A stretch of DNA of 64,000 bases from Morella rubra (taxonomy: Eukaryota > Streptophyta > Magnoliopsida > Fagales > Myricaceae). The notes under the pieces were generated by a model, which saw only the letters and a list, made by a program, of their open reading frames with translations, did no database searches and had not been told where the DNA came from. The translations under genes were made by a program, and so were the position numbers. The first letter of the stretch is position 1, and every line of letters starts with the position of its first letter. Positions 1 through 10,966 of this stretch are shown here, piece by piece. The stretch lies in contig CM025849.1 of NCBI GenBank assembly GCA_003952965.2, forward strand, positions 310,001 through 374,000, written 5' to 3'.

Positions 1-9
1 ATAGCTACC

Positions 10-82
10 CCGTTAATGCGAGAATCGAACAAGTGACCTCTGGGAAAAAAAGCGAATATTATACCACTGGACCAATGGCATA
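10..82 (-). other. Degenerate tRNA-like sequence (tRNA-Gly-like or SINE head)
   Basis: On the minus strand this reads like a tRNA 5' half with an A-box-like stretch (TGGTCCAGTGG) and, about 30 bases on, a B-box-like GTTCGATTC. The anticodon-loop region carries TTCCCAG. The T-arm and acceptor stem do not pair well, so a working tRNA is unlikely. It may be a decayed tRNA-Gly or the head of a tRNA-derived SINE. The call rests on box motifs only. Confidence 0.3.
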
Positions 83-681
83 ACTCTGTTGGTGCAACAA
101 TAGTTTTTTTAATATTTGACTATTTGTTTGAAATACTGATCAGCGAGTCCCCACCTTTTCTTCGACCTCAGGGTCTCAGAAATTCAGAATCAGAAATAGG
201 GTTTTGCTCGAATTCTTAAATTTACCAGTAATTCAATTGAACTAGTGAGCGAAAAATACTACGTCAAGAATCCTGTTTAAACCAATTTGGCTCACACCAG
301 CAACGGCGTAAGTTCAAGCCTTTTACGACTCCTTCCTCGAACCATTGAATTAGGCTATCATATTCTTCTCTCAACTGAGAATATATTAGAAAGAGAAACA
401 ATAATGCTGAATAAAACTGCGTTATATTACTTTTGATTTCCTGAATTATCGTTTTCAGTCCTTTTATTTTTATTGCTTGCGAACCGAATTGGGTATTATT
501 TTTCTTTTTTTTTTTTTTTTTATTTGTTTTACTCTTTTTTTTTCTTTTCTTTCAGAATTAAATTGTAATTGCTGAACTAGTGATTGTTTGGGCTCACATA
601 AGTGCTGGTATGACCTTCAGAAGTTTTCTCCTTTTATTTTTTTGCTTAGACAGTAATATGGATTTTTTATTGTTTGTATAG
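83..681 (+). other. Upstream region / 5' UTR of the SNU23 gene
   Basis: T-rich DNA leading into the second SNU23 exon. A GTAAGT donor-like site near 308 follows sequence that looks like a 5' UTR. A polypyrimidine and AG at 680-681 form the acceptor used by the first recognisable coding exon. No ATG in this stretch can be joined in frame to that exon, so the initiator is unresolved here. Confidence 0.45.
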
Positions 682-3600
682 GTTGCTGGGGTTGATAATA
701 CCTTCAGAAGGAAATTTGATCGGGAAGAGTATTTGGAACGAGCCAGGGAGCGTGAAAGACAGGTTCTGTATTTTCCTTTGAATTTCTATTTCTATACTCT
801 TTTTTTTTTCCTTTTTTTTGGGGGGGTGGGGTGTAAAGGCTGTTCGTGTTTTCTGACTATTTTCTGTTTGTTGATTCTGCTTATTTATGTGGTACTGTAG
901 GAGACAGAGGGGCGGGTTAAATCTAAATGTGAGTAACAGAATCTCTCTTTCTTCCTCTCGAATTTGTCTCTGTTTGGTGCGTTTTTGTATATTTTCATGC
1001 GTCTGTGTCTTGTAAAAAAATATGCTGATTTGAATGGACAAACTATATTCAATTGATCTGCGTAGTGACAAACAAAAAGAAATGAACCCTCAGAATTTTA
1101 GTGTAATTGGTTCACATAACTGATAACGGGTGTTGTACTCTCTGTGTGCACATATTGAATAATGAGGTTATCAACTGGATGCTGAATTGTGGGGTGATAA
1201 GTGTGAATGATTAATGTTATTGGTTGTTTTGTTGCAGCAAGAGGTCCTCCGGTACAAAGGAAGCCCTTGAAACATAGGGATTATGAAGTGGACCTTGAAT
1301 CTCGCTTGGGAAAAACTCAGGTGCTTTGCTTGGTCTTAATATGTTTTCTAGAATTCTGTATCTGCTTGAATTTGGGCTAGGCCATTTGGCTTATTGGTTA
1401 TTCTGTTTGTGAACAGCTCAATATAATTGTTTGTTAATGACGTTCTTTCCACATGTGTGGATTTCTTTGAAATGTGTTTGATCAATTCTGGGAATGCAAT
1501 CAATTTACATAAGCAATAGCTAAAAGGAGCTGGTCAGTTACATAACTCGGTCATGGGTGCCATGCAATCACAGAACATGACAAAATTTTGGCCTTTTTTT
1601 ACTTTAGCACAGTAGGCAGTGATATAATTACTGTGAAGTGACCATCTTCTCGTGCATAAGATACTTTTTTGAAGTCATTAAGTAAATATACATTTTTTGA
1701 AGTCATTAAGTAAATATGTGATAAATGTGCATTTCAAATGACATGCTTAATCTGTCTGATGTTGATAGATGCGTCACTTTTGAGAGCACCAAATAATTTT
1801 CTGTAATTGTGCAACTTGCTCTGATAATGTTCTGTGGGTTACTAGGATTATGATTTCTGATAGACTGGAGAGAGTTGGCTACCCGGCTACCTCTCTGCAC
1901 CAGGTTTGTAACGCTGGCCATGAGGTTTGGGATTGACAATGGTAGTTAGCAGATTCAGACAATATCGTAAATATTAGATGTCGTGTATGTTGCTGTACAT
2001 TAGTTTAATGAAGATAATGCTAAAACTTTTGCCTCTTTGGAGGGGTATTGAGCAGATGGAGTGACATCGCACTGCTGATATAGAGGTATCACACATTTGA
2101 AACAAACATGCTCTTAGCACAGTTGGCAATCTGGAGTCGGGACTTCCAATTTTACGGTGGAGGTAGAAACATCTATATTGCCTGTCATAGTGAAAGAAAC
2201 TTAAACCTTAACATCCTATGCGAGTACTGTATTGATAAGTGAGTTAAATCTTTGGGCCTTAATCATCTTGTTGTCAAGAGGTGACTGTCCTGTATATTAA
2301 CTATGTATTAGGCTTACATGCTTGTTTATGGATTTTGGCTTTTTGTAATGTCTGCCTAGGTTACGAACCCTTGGAGATTTACCATAGAAATTTGGATCCT
2401 GTGCAAGGCATGGCCAGATTTGCACTTTATGGAATAAAATTTTCATTTGTTAATACTCTCATTGCTCTAGAAGTTTGTGTGTTTTACCTTTTGTTTTCAT
2501 ACGTTCTGATCTGTACTGTCTGCTTAGCTTCCTGGCACATATAGCAGACTTTCTTTCCCATGTTAGTAGCAAAATGAAGCATCTCCGGGCATTTTTCATA
2601 GAATAGTTTATGCATGAATCTTCGCTTGGAATAGTCGGTGACTGTATTGTATCATTTTTTATTGTGCAGGTTGTTACTCCAGTGGCACCTTTAAGTCAGC
2701 AGGTACACAACCATGTTCTTATGTGTGCCTTGGCATTATATGGTTGTTGGTGATACCCATGTTTTCTGTACAAGTTTTAGTATGGCCACCTAAAGTCACA
2801 CTTGTTATTGTTTTTTTAGTTTTTGGTTCTATTTCTTTATGCTAGCTAAATGTTACTTAGGATGAGGGCAGTATAATCAGTTGGGTGCCAAGGAAAACTT
2901 CTGCTGAGGAATCGTCTAATTTGATTTGTTAACTGCATTTGTCATATTTACATCTCAAATTATCGTTTGGTTGAACTAATGATAGGGTTAAATCTTTAGC
3001 CTGAAAATATACTGATATCGCAGGCAAACAGGGTAATGTAATTGTGATGTAATTGAAATGTTAAGAAATGAAAATTACCTTGCGGGGGATGCTGGAAATG
3101 TCTTGTGGAGAATATATATCTCTCCAAGGCTGAAGTTTATTACCTTACTAGGAGTGGATATCACCAACTATATTAACATCTTGAAGAGGCCTAAGAGAGA
3201 GAAAATAAAAAATAAAAATAAAAACTTGAAGAGATCGGAAATTCAGACATCAGTACTGAAGTTTATTACCTTACTAGGAATGGATTACACCAACTATATT
3301 AACATCTTGAAGAGGCCTAGGAGAGATAAAATAAAAAGCTTGAAGAGATTGGAAATTCAGACATCAGTACTGTGTCTCAGTACGATAGTATGACCTAAAA
3401 AGTCCATGGTGATGGGTGTTCCTCTTTTGGGAACTGAACTAGATTGGCATAGAAAACAAGGTGGGTCAGAAAGATTTTGTTTGGAACCATTCTATGTGAG
3501 TCAGATGCTTGGCCTTTTTATTTCGGTTCTTGGTCCTGCATTAATTTTATCTGAAGGAAGAACTATATTGATATATCACTGAGGGAGCTGTCTCAAGCTT

Positions 3601-4782
3601 TTAACTGGAACTCCTGTCACATTTCAAAAATTCTTTTTACCATGTGATTTTGTGATTGAACCTATTTTTTTTTTCAGGCTGGATATTTTTGTTCAGTTTG
3701 TGAGTGTGTCGTGAAGGATTCTGCAAATTACTTGGATCATATCAATGGGAAGAAACGTACGTGTTTAGCTATAGACAAAGTGTTCATCAATTCTTTTGGT
3801 GATCTATTCTATGTCCTTTTTTTTTTTTCCCTCAATTTCTTATAGTTCTCTCAATTTTGTTTGACAGATCAAAGGGCGTTGGGTATGTCTATGCGAGTAG
3901 AACGGGCATCTGTTGAACAGGTACATTTTTGGAATCACTTTGAAATTATATTGGTTGCCCGTCGATAATTACATATTAGTGGGAAAGGATGCAACTTTTT
4001 CATATTCGTCAAATATATGTATCGAACAGTAAACGATGTGCTTGTAGGTCCATAGAGGCCAAAATTCAGTCTTCTGGAGATTTTAGAAGAATGGATTGCC
4101 TGGCCTGAACATTTCATCCATATATCTATCTACCTTTGTTGGGTCTAAGCTGCAAATCTTAGGCCATGTTTGGGAACAGATCTAGGTTTCAGTTTCAAAC
4201 CTCAAAACTGGTTTTTACGCTATTTTATTTTATGGTCTCAGGTCAAAGAGCGATTTGAAGTTCTTAAGAAACGAAGAGTTCCCGGCAGCTTCACAGAGCA
4301 AGGTAAAGAGTTGGATGGATTAGTTGCGGATCTGTTCTTGTTCTGAGTGTATTTGTGATTAGAGATTTGTCAAATTGATTGGCTTGGTGGCGTAAACTTG
4401 ATGTCTCTCTCACAGATCTTGATGACCGGATCTTAAAGCAGCAGCAAGAAGAGGAGGAAAGGAAGCGCCAACGTCGAGAAAAGAAAAAAGAGAAGAAGGT
4501 GGGCCCTCAATTACCATGTTTTGCTCATTACCAATATTTGGGAGCCATTAGTTTGCATGGAAAAAAACAAGGGCATACGCTGCTTTTGCCTCTTCCTAGA
4601 TTGTGTTCCTCAAGCCAAAGTTCTGATAATTTGAGGGCCATATTAGGATGCCACAATCTTTTCTGATAGTTTTTTTGTTTGTTTATGTCCAGAAAGAGAA
4701 GGCGGCAGAAGAGGAAATCGAAATGGATTCTGACATTGCAGCTATGATGGGATTTGGGGGTTTCACTTCTAAGAAATCCTAG
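682..4782 (+). CDS. SNU23: U4/U6.U5 snRNP component SNU23 / ZMAT2-like C2H2 zinc-finger protein (first coding exon not found)
   Basis: Homologue of human ZMAT2 and yeast Snu23, a tri-snRNP protein that acts in the nucleus during pre-mRNA splicing activation. Nine coding exons are visible: 682-762, 901-928, 1238-1320, 2670-2702, 3678-3756, 3868-3920, 4242-4302, 4416-4498 and 4693-4782, all with GT-AG junctions and matching phases. They encode 196 residues, close to the family length of about 200. The order is an N-terminal block with [13 protein letters not shown], then [15 protein letters not shown], a U1-type C2H2 finger (CSVC then LDHINGKKH), [19 protein letters not shown], a lysine/glutamate-rich coiled stretch, and the C-terminal [14 protein letters not shown]. 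Only a few N-terminal residues are missing. Their exon is either mutated, beyond the left edge, or not recognisable. All other exons are free of damage. Confidence 0.9.
1660..1720. repeat. Short tandem duplication in SNU23 intron
   Basis: The phrase GAAGTCATTAAGTAAATAT occurs twice in a row about 27 bases apart in the long intron between exons 4 and 5. No function is suggested. Confidence 0.6.
3130..3372. repeat. Two-copy tandem duplication (period about 126 bp) in SNU23 intron
   Basis: A unit that begins CTGAAGTTTATTACC and ends near CAGACATCAGTACTG is present twice, the first copy being slightly longer because of an extra A-rich stretch. The duplication creates a spurious open frame with a repeated peptide. 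It lies in the 1-kb intron before the zinc-finger exon and does not touch splice sites. Confidence 0.8.
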
Positions 4783-5186
4783 TGTTTGATATGTCCATTC
4801 TGTATTAGGAGTGAATTTTTCCCTTTTGGACAAAGTGCCAATAAGGAACAGCTTACTTAGGTACCTTGACCTTTAAGAACTGTAACACTATATTGCTTTT
4901 GAGATGTTCTATATTTGTATTGGAAAGAAAATTTCATGGAATTAGTCCACAATTGTGATATATTTCATTGGTGATGTCATCCATTTTCTTTCTTGTACGT
5001 TTACCATTGCAGGAGATACTGAAAGTAAGATTTGAGGCTGCCTTTTACATTCTTCTGACTATTGAAAGTCTGCATTAGATGGTGAATTTCATGAGTGCAA
5101 GTTTTGTTTGGAATGCAGCCGTGTATGTGTAACAAGTATAATAAAATCTGACAACCGTTGTATTGTCACAAATTTGAAAGATGAAG
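4783..5186 (+). other. SNU23 3' UTR and flank
   Basis: AT-rich sequence after the SNU23 stop codon. AATAAAAT at about 5140 could serve as a polyadenylation signal. No other coding or repeat feature is seen before the LINE target-site copy. Confidence 0.4.
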
Positions 5187-5319
5187 AAACTATAGCTCCA
5201 AACAAAGCAAAAACAAAGAACGAAAATAATGCAGAATATCAGCATTGTTACAGCTTATGTTCTTAATACTTCTCTGGCCGCTCCAAAGATTGCTTCCCAG
5301 CATCGCCCTCGCATAAGGA

Positions 5320-6555
5320 ATGTCGTTTAGGCAGAACAAAGACACTGTCAGCCTGCATCAAGATGCTGATAATGATTTCCTCTGTCATGTCCCTGATGAG
5401 GCCGAAATCTTCACTGCCGTCCGCTCAGTAGGTGCCTCTACGGCACCTGGCCCGGATGGCATTACTGCTTTGTTTTACCATACTTATTGGGATATTGTGA
5501 AGCATGATGTTGTGGCCTCTGTTCAGCGGTTTTTTGAGTCTGGTTACCTATTGCGTTCCATTAATCATACCAATATAGTGCTAATACCAAAAACGGATAA
5601 CCCCACTTTAGCCTCCCATTTCCGCCCCATAAGCTTGTGTAGTATCATTTACAAATTTATTTCCAAGATTTTAGCCTCTAGACTCAAAATATTTCTCCCG
5701 CAGATTATCTCACCCATGCAAACAGGTTTTGTCCCCAATCGTCTCATCCAAGAAAATTCAATCCTTGCCCATGAGCTCATGCATATCATCCGACACAAGA
5801 GAGGACACGGTGGTCTTATGGCATTAAAAATAGACATGGAAAAAGCTTATGATCGGGTGGAATGGTCTTTCCTCTTTGAGGTTTTGCGTTGTTTGGGATT
5901 TTTAGAGTATTGGATCCATTTGATTAACCAATGTGTTTCTACGGTCTCTTATTCGATTCTCTTAAATGGATTTCCTTTTGGCTTTTTTCAACCTCAGCGG
6001 GGTCTTCGTCAAGGAGACCCAATCTCACCATTTTTATTTATCCTATGTGCTGAAGGATTATCACGACTTTTGCTTCGTGCTGAAAATCACGGTCTCTTTA
6101 ACGGTGTGAAGATTTGTCGCAGTGCCCCTCAAGTGTCCCACTTGATGTTTGCCGATGACCTTCTTATTTTCAGCAAAGCTAGAGTAGAGGATGCGGTCCA
6201 TATTAAAGAGGTTTTGCAACGCTATGCTGATTGGTCGGGCCAGCGCATCAATTTTGCCAAATCTGCTGCCATTTTCAGTTCTAACTTGGCGCCTCATGCG
6301 CGATCTTCTATCTGTCATGCAGTTGGCATTCGGGCTGCTGATCATGGTGGAAAATATTTGGGGCTTCCATTGCATTTCCCGCGCTCTAGGAGGGTTGCTT
6401 TTACTGAGGTGAAAGACCGGATCTCTTCGAAGCTTGACGGCTGGAAAGCGAAGTGCTTATCCCAAGCTGGCCGGCTCACTTTGATAAAAAAATGTTGCTG
6501 CCACCATGCCATCCTACTCTATGTCAACCTTTCTTCTCCCCAAAGGTTGGTGTAA
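5320..6555 (+). pseudogene. LINE ORF2 reverse transcriptase domain (disrupted)
   Basis: A continuous frame of 411 codons covers most of the reverse transcriptase. Seen in order: APGPDGI (finger/palm), HFRPISLCSIIYK, KIDMEKAYDRV (motif A), LRQGDPISPFLF (motif B), the catalytic FADD box near residue 277, and the GKYLGLPL and KAKCLSQAGRLTLIKK motifs typical of plant L1 elements. The frame is lost at an A-run near 6485-6491 and resumes in the next frame at about 6500. The family copies its own RNA at nicked chromosomal DNA. This copy lacks the endonuclease and cannot move by itself. Confidence 0.9.
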
Positions 6556-8113
6556 AGACCTCGACCGCCGGTTCAAAGATTTTTTCTGGGGTTTTCAGAA
6601 TAACAGAAAAGGTTTTTCTCCCATTGCTTGGTCCTCTATTTGTCAACCTAAGGAGTTGGGAGGATTGGGGCTTCCCCGCATGCATGACTTTAATAGAGCT
6701 CTCATTGTTAAACTTGGGTGGTTTTTGATGACTAAACTCGAAGCTCTATGGGTTAAGACTCTCTTTGCAAAATATTTAAGGAACTCTCATCTGCTTGGTG
6801 CTTCTATTTCAGCCAACAGCTCTTGGATATGGCGGGGTATTATGGCTACTACAGAGCTTTGAGGGATGGCATCATTTTTGTTATTGGTAATGGCAGCAGA
6901 GTCAAGACATGGACTGACCCGTGGATTCCGGGTCTTCCTCTTTTTCAGGCCATCCCAGCTTCCCCTGATGTGAATTTCGATGAGTTTCCTTCTGTCCACG
7001 ACTTACTTATCCCCTCCACTCACCTTTGGAATAGATCCCTTGTTTGTTCTCTGTTCTCTCCTGAGTGTGCTAACAGAATTCTCAATATTCAGCCCTTTGT
7101 CCACACTCAAGTCGACTCTCTTGTTTGGAAGCCTGAAAATGATGGTAATTTTTCGGTTAAGTCGGCCTTTCAGCTTGACCAAGTTTCTCGTGGCCTTAGC
7201 AGCTCTTCTGGGCCCTCTTTTAATTGGAAGCAACTTTGGTCCTTCAAACTTCAAGCACGCCTCAAGCTTCTTCTTTGGAAATTGGCAGCGGGGGCTATGC
7301 CTATTCGTGGGAAAATGAATTTCTTGCATGACAGACTCCCTACGGCATTTTTTCTCTGCCCACTTTGCAAGGATGAGCCTGAAACTGTTGAGCATCTTTT
7401 CCTTAGATGCCCCCTGATCCAGATTTTGTGGCACCATGCTAGATGGCCCCTCAACTTGGCGAATTTTCAACATTTGGATATCCAGTCATGGATAACCTGT
7501 CTTATGAATCCCTCTTCATCTTTGGGTATTCATCATGTCTCTGACAGAGCTTTCCTCCTTCAGGCTGCTGTGATTTGTGACACCATTTGGTTCTCCCGCA
7601 ATCTCTTGGTGCTTCAAGATCAGCTTGTTAGCCCTCCTGAGATGGTGATTAATATGACTAGACAACTTCAAGACCACCTTGCTGCTTGGTCTGCTTTGGA
7701 TGCTCGTTCTCATTCCCGTTGGTGCCCTCCTCTTCCCGGTTTTTACAAGGTTAACTTTGATGCTGCTACTCGGGGGTAGCACAGCTTTTTTGGGGGTGGT
7801 TTGTCGCCCCCCTGATGGCTCTCTTATCCATGCCTGGGGTGCTTTTGTCGTCACTTCGAATCCTCTTGTTGCTGAGATTCGTGCTGCTCTCACGGCCTGC
7901 CATTGGGTGTCTCGCCTTGGTCTTGAAAATGTTATTTTTGAAGGGGATTCTCTCAACTGCTGCCGTGCTATCTGTGAGCCTGATTTCCTGGTTGCAAGTC
8001 CTCTGCTTGGGCCTATTGGTCTTATTCGTGCTTTTCTTTCTGATCATCCGGCTTGGAGTTTCTCTTGGGCGCCTCGTCGTCAGAATCTTTTGGGGCGCAT
8101 TGTCTTGCATTGA
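6506..8113 (+). pseudogene. LINE ORF2 C-terminal region: zf-RVT and RNase H domains (frameshifted)
   Basis: Continuation of the LINE in two frames. 6506-6862 encodes FFWGF...KELGGLGLPRM. 6823-7779 encodes GNGSRVKTWTDPWIPG, a zf-RVT domain with LKLLLWKLAAGAMP and a CPLC finger, then the start of RNase H (KVNFDAATRG). 7679-8113 carries the rest of RNase H, including EIRAALTACHW and FEGDSLN. Frame changes fall near 6860, at a G-run near 7773, and probably once more near the end. These breaks and the truncation mark a dead copy. Confidence 0.85.
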
Positions 8114-8468
8114 TGGTCCTCTGGACTTTCTTTATTGTCCTTGACCTTGCTTTGTTGGCTCCTTTCATTTCTCTTGTGGACTTGGTTGACCCTCCTTGAT
8201 GTGGTCGTTTCTTTTTAATAAAGTGGTTTGTTTAGAAAAAAAAAAAAAAAAAAAAACTATAGTGTTGAGTTGGAAAATGCTCCCAAAGCGAAACTGCTTG
8301 TGGTCTTTTTGGTGCAGACAAAGACGACTGGTCGTTTAAGAGACACGTCTTGCCGCAAACCCACCAGACTTTTTAAATTTCAGTTAATCCTGCAACCCAT
8401 TACTCTCTCAGTCTCACTGTCATTATGACACTGCCATTGCCGAAGGCCCGAAAACTAAGAGCGAAACC

Positions 8469-9920
8469 ATGAGCAAAGCTTGCTTTGAGGCGGAGCGGCG
8501 AGTCCTCCGCCTTCTCCACGGCCACAAAACCAGAACACAACTCCCTCAAATTCACGGCTACTCTGTGCGCCATGGCCTCGACCAATCCAACCAAGTCCTC
8601 GCCCACTTCGTCTCTGTTTGTGGGGCCCTTGACAAAATGGCTTATGCAAATCGAATCTTTCGCCAAACCCTCAACCCAAATATTATCCTCATCAATTCAA
8701 TGATCAAAGGATATTCGTTGTGTGGACCCTTTGAACAATCTCTCCATTTGTTTTCTCTTTTGAAAAGTCGCGGGATTCGGCCAGATGAATACACGTTTGC
8801 TCCGTTGCTGAAGTCATGTTCGAATCTTTGCGATTTCAGACTTGGACAATGTGTTCATGCAGAGCTTATTCGGGTCGGATTTGAGTGTTTTGCTTCTATT
8901 CAAATTGCGATTGTTGAGTTGTACGTGACGTGTGAGAGAATGGAGGATGCTAAGAGGCTGTTCGATGGAATGTCTTACAGAGACGTGGTTGTTTCGAATT
9001 TGATAATTCGGGGTTTCTGCAAGATGGGTAAGATTGATATGGGACTATATTTGTTTAGGCAGATGACTCAGCGGAGCACTGTTTCTTGGAATTCGATGAT
9101 TTCTTGCTTGGCACAGGGTGGGCGGGATAGTGAGGCTTTGAAGCTTTTTAGTGAAATGTGGCATCAGGGTTTTGAACCAGATGAGGCGACTGTTGTCATT
9201 GTGTTGCCTGTTTGTGCCCGTTTAGGGGCTATTGACGTTGGGAATAGGATACACTCTTACTTAGGCTCCAGAGGTCTTATGCAAGATGTTATTTCTGTCG
9301 GTAATTCACTTGTAGACTTTTGTTGTAAATGCGGGAACTTGGAAATCGCATGGAACATATTTAATGAAATGCCTGTTAAAAATGTTGTTTCATGGAATAC
9401 GATGATTACAGGGCTGGCATTTAATGGGAAGGGTGAGGCCGGGGTCAACTTGTTTGAGGAGATGATGAACAAAGGTGTAAACCCTAATGCTGCAACTTTT
9501 GTGGGCGTTTTAGCATGTTGTACCCATTCAGGTCTGGTGGAAAGAGGGCGGGAGTTGTTTTCCTCTATGACATCAAATCACCAGATACATCCACAACTTG
9601 AGCATTATGGGTGTATGGTTGATCTTCTTGGGCGTAATGGATGTGTGAGGGAGGCTCATGCCTTGATTAGAAGCATGACCATGAAGCCAAATGCTTTTTT
9701 ATGGGGCTCATTGCTCAGCGCTTGCCGTACTTATGGTGATGTAGAGCTTGCAGAACTTGCAGCGAAGGAGCTGATAAACCTTGAAACATGGAATTCAGGT
9801 AATTATGTGCTTTTGTCAAACATATATGCGGAAGAAGGGAGGTGGGATGAGGTTGAGAAGGTGCGAGTTTTAATGAAGGACAAGTGTGTCAAGAAAGCAC
9901 CAGGGCAGAGTGTGATTTGA
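8469..9920 (+). CDS. Pentatricopeptide repeat protein, PLS/E class (At1g09190-like)
   Basis: Single-exon gene of 483 codons, as usual for PPR genes. The N-terminus matches my recollection of Arabidopsis At1g09190 (ERRVLRLLHGHKTRT). About ten PPR-type repeats follow, recognisable by VVSWNSMI/NTMI, DEATVV, GKGEAGVNLFEEM and similar helices. The protein ends in an E-type domain (SGNYVLLSNIYAEEGRW then VEKVRVLMKDKCVKK) without a DYW deaminase tail. PPR proteins bind organellar RNA in mitochondria or plastids and guide editing, splicing or stability. The target of this one cannot be read from sequence. No stop or frameshift interrupts it. The ATG at 8469 is the first in frame. The upstream LINE ends only about 206 bases before it, so the present promoter region is short or partly LINE-derived. 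Confidence 0.93.
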   Translation: MSKACFEAERRVLRLLHGHKTRTQLPQIHGYSVRHGLDQSNQVLAHFVSVCGALDKMAYANRIFRQTLNPNIILINSMIKGYSLCGPFEQSLHLFSLLKSRGIRPDEYTFAPLLKSCSNLCDFRLGQCVHAELIRVGFECFASIQIAIVELYVTCERMEDAKRLFDGMSYRDVVVSNLIIRGFCKMGKIDMGLYLFRQMTQRSTVSWNSMISCLAQGGRDSEALKLFSEMWHQGFEPDEATVVIVLPVCARLGAIDVGNRIHSYLGSRGLMQDVISVGNSLVDFCCKCGNLEIAWNIFNEMPVKNVVSWNTMITGLAFNGKGEAGVNLFEEMMNKGVNPNAATFVGVLACCTHSGLVERGRELFSSMTSNHQIHPQLEHYGCMVDLLGRNGCVREAHALIRSMTMKPNAFLWGSLLSACRTYGDVELAELAAKELINLETWNSGNYVLLSNIYAEEGRWDEVEKVRVLMKDKCVKKAPGQSVI

Positions 9921-10752
9921 TAATTATGAAACGTTGCTTTGACAGCAGTCCTTAGACTTGGCTGGTACCATATAGAGTCCCAGTTCCAATAGTGGAAGAC
10001 TTGCCATCTCCACTGCGAATGAAGATATACATTGTGGATACTTAGGCAATGACTTGGAGCAAAAGTAAAGGAGGCTGATTGCTTAATCATGTTCATATCC
10101 ACGAGGATGATGGTGAGGCCTCATGAAAGGGAGCTGATTCACTGATGAGGCAAGAGAACTTACAACTGCGTTTTTTCAGGTGAGGATAAATGGAGAAACA
10201 GTACTTCAGAGCTTTAAGGACATCCTGCTAGGTGTATATCTTGAAGTCAAGTTTAATCTGAAAATTTTGGGAATGAGCAAAAGAGAATTGGGAGCAAGTC
10301 ACCAAGAACTGAGAGACATATTCAAATGAATTGCCACCTCTGTATTGACTTTCGTGCCTCTTTACATAAACTCTTATCATTCCCAACAATCCAAGCGTCA
10401 GAGCTCTTGAAAATATTAGTCTTAGAGCTTCGTTTCACAAATTTTAGGAGGGATGCTGTTTTTCAGTCTCTTATCTTTTTCAAATTATTCATTCTTTGGT
10501 CACGAGTCGCTTAGGAATGCCAATTACCTTTGTGTGATCCTCCCTCAAAGTTCTAACTAGTCAAGTGTTTGGTTTGCAGAGTTACACAATATTGTTCTAA
10601 CAAATCATATCAATCCGAGAAGTACAGAAATCCGTTGTTTTTATAAATTTGATGGAAGCATAACATAAGACGAAGCAAAACGGTGTCGAAAAAGGTGCCC
10701 TGCACTCACTTGAATGGGGCATGCGCTTTGAAGAACGCTCATTAGAGACTTA
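9921..10752. other. PPR 3' region, no further gene seen
   Basis: Sequence after the PPR stop, probably 3' UTR followed by intergenic DNA. Only short random frames are present. Nothing else is recognised before the MITE. Confidence 0.4.
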
Positions 10753-10963
10753 GGTTGTGTTTGAGTGTTAAAATTTTAGGAAGGTTAAAATTTTAAGTAT
10801 TGGAATTGATGAAAAAGTGAAGAGAGAGATGGTTTAAATGATTTTTTTTTTATATTTATTATAGTGAAAAGTAATAATTTGATTGGAAGAGAGAGATTAT
10901 ATTGTAATTATTTTATTATGTTAAAATTTTAAAAGTCCTAAAATTTTAGTAAACAAACACACC
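10753..10963. mobile_element. Small MITE with TTA target duplication (PIF/Harbinger-like)
   Basis: A 211-bp non-coding element with imperfect terminal inverted repeats of about 45 bp. The left end reads GGTTGTGTTTGAGTGTTAAA, and the reverse complement of the right end reads GGTGTGTTTGTTTACTAAAA. Both then carry ATTTTAGG. TTA flanks both ends (10750-10752 and 10964-10966), as in PIF/Harbinger insertions. The superfamily is inferred from TSD length only. Confidence 0.65.
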
Positions 10964-10966
10964 TTA

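Larger units (their letters stand above)
5187..8262 (+). mobile_element. 5'-truncated LINE (L1-type non-LTR retrotransposon) with poly(A) and probable 9-bp target duplication
   Basis: The element runs on the plus strand from about 5196 to 8253. It contains the reverse transcriptase and RNase H part of ORF2, a short 3' UTR, and a run of about 22 A (8235-8256). AAACTATAG occurs at 5187-5195 and again at 8254-8262 directly at the end of the A-run, which fits a target-site duplication. Some of the A bases are ambiguous with the tail, so the match is moderate evidence. ORF1 and the endonuclease region are absent, as expected of 5' truncation. About four frameshifts make it inactive. Confidence 0.85.

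Noticed and set aside
667-1071. 134-codon minus-strand frame opposite SNU23 exon 2
   Set aside because: Shadow of the sense exon and T-rich introns, with low-complexity lysine-rich composition.
3058-3393. Open frame of 111 codons with a repeated peptide
   Set aside because: It is produced by a tandem duplication inside an SNU23 intron and matches no protein family.
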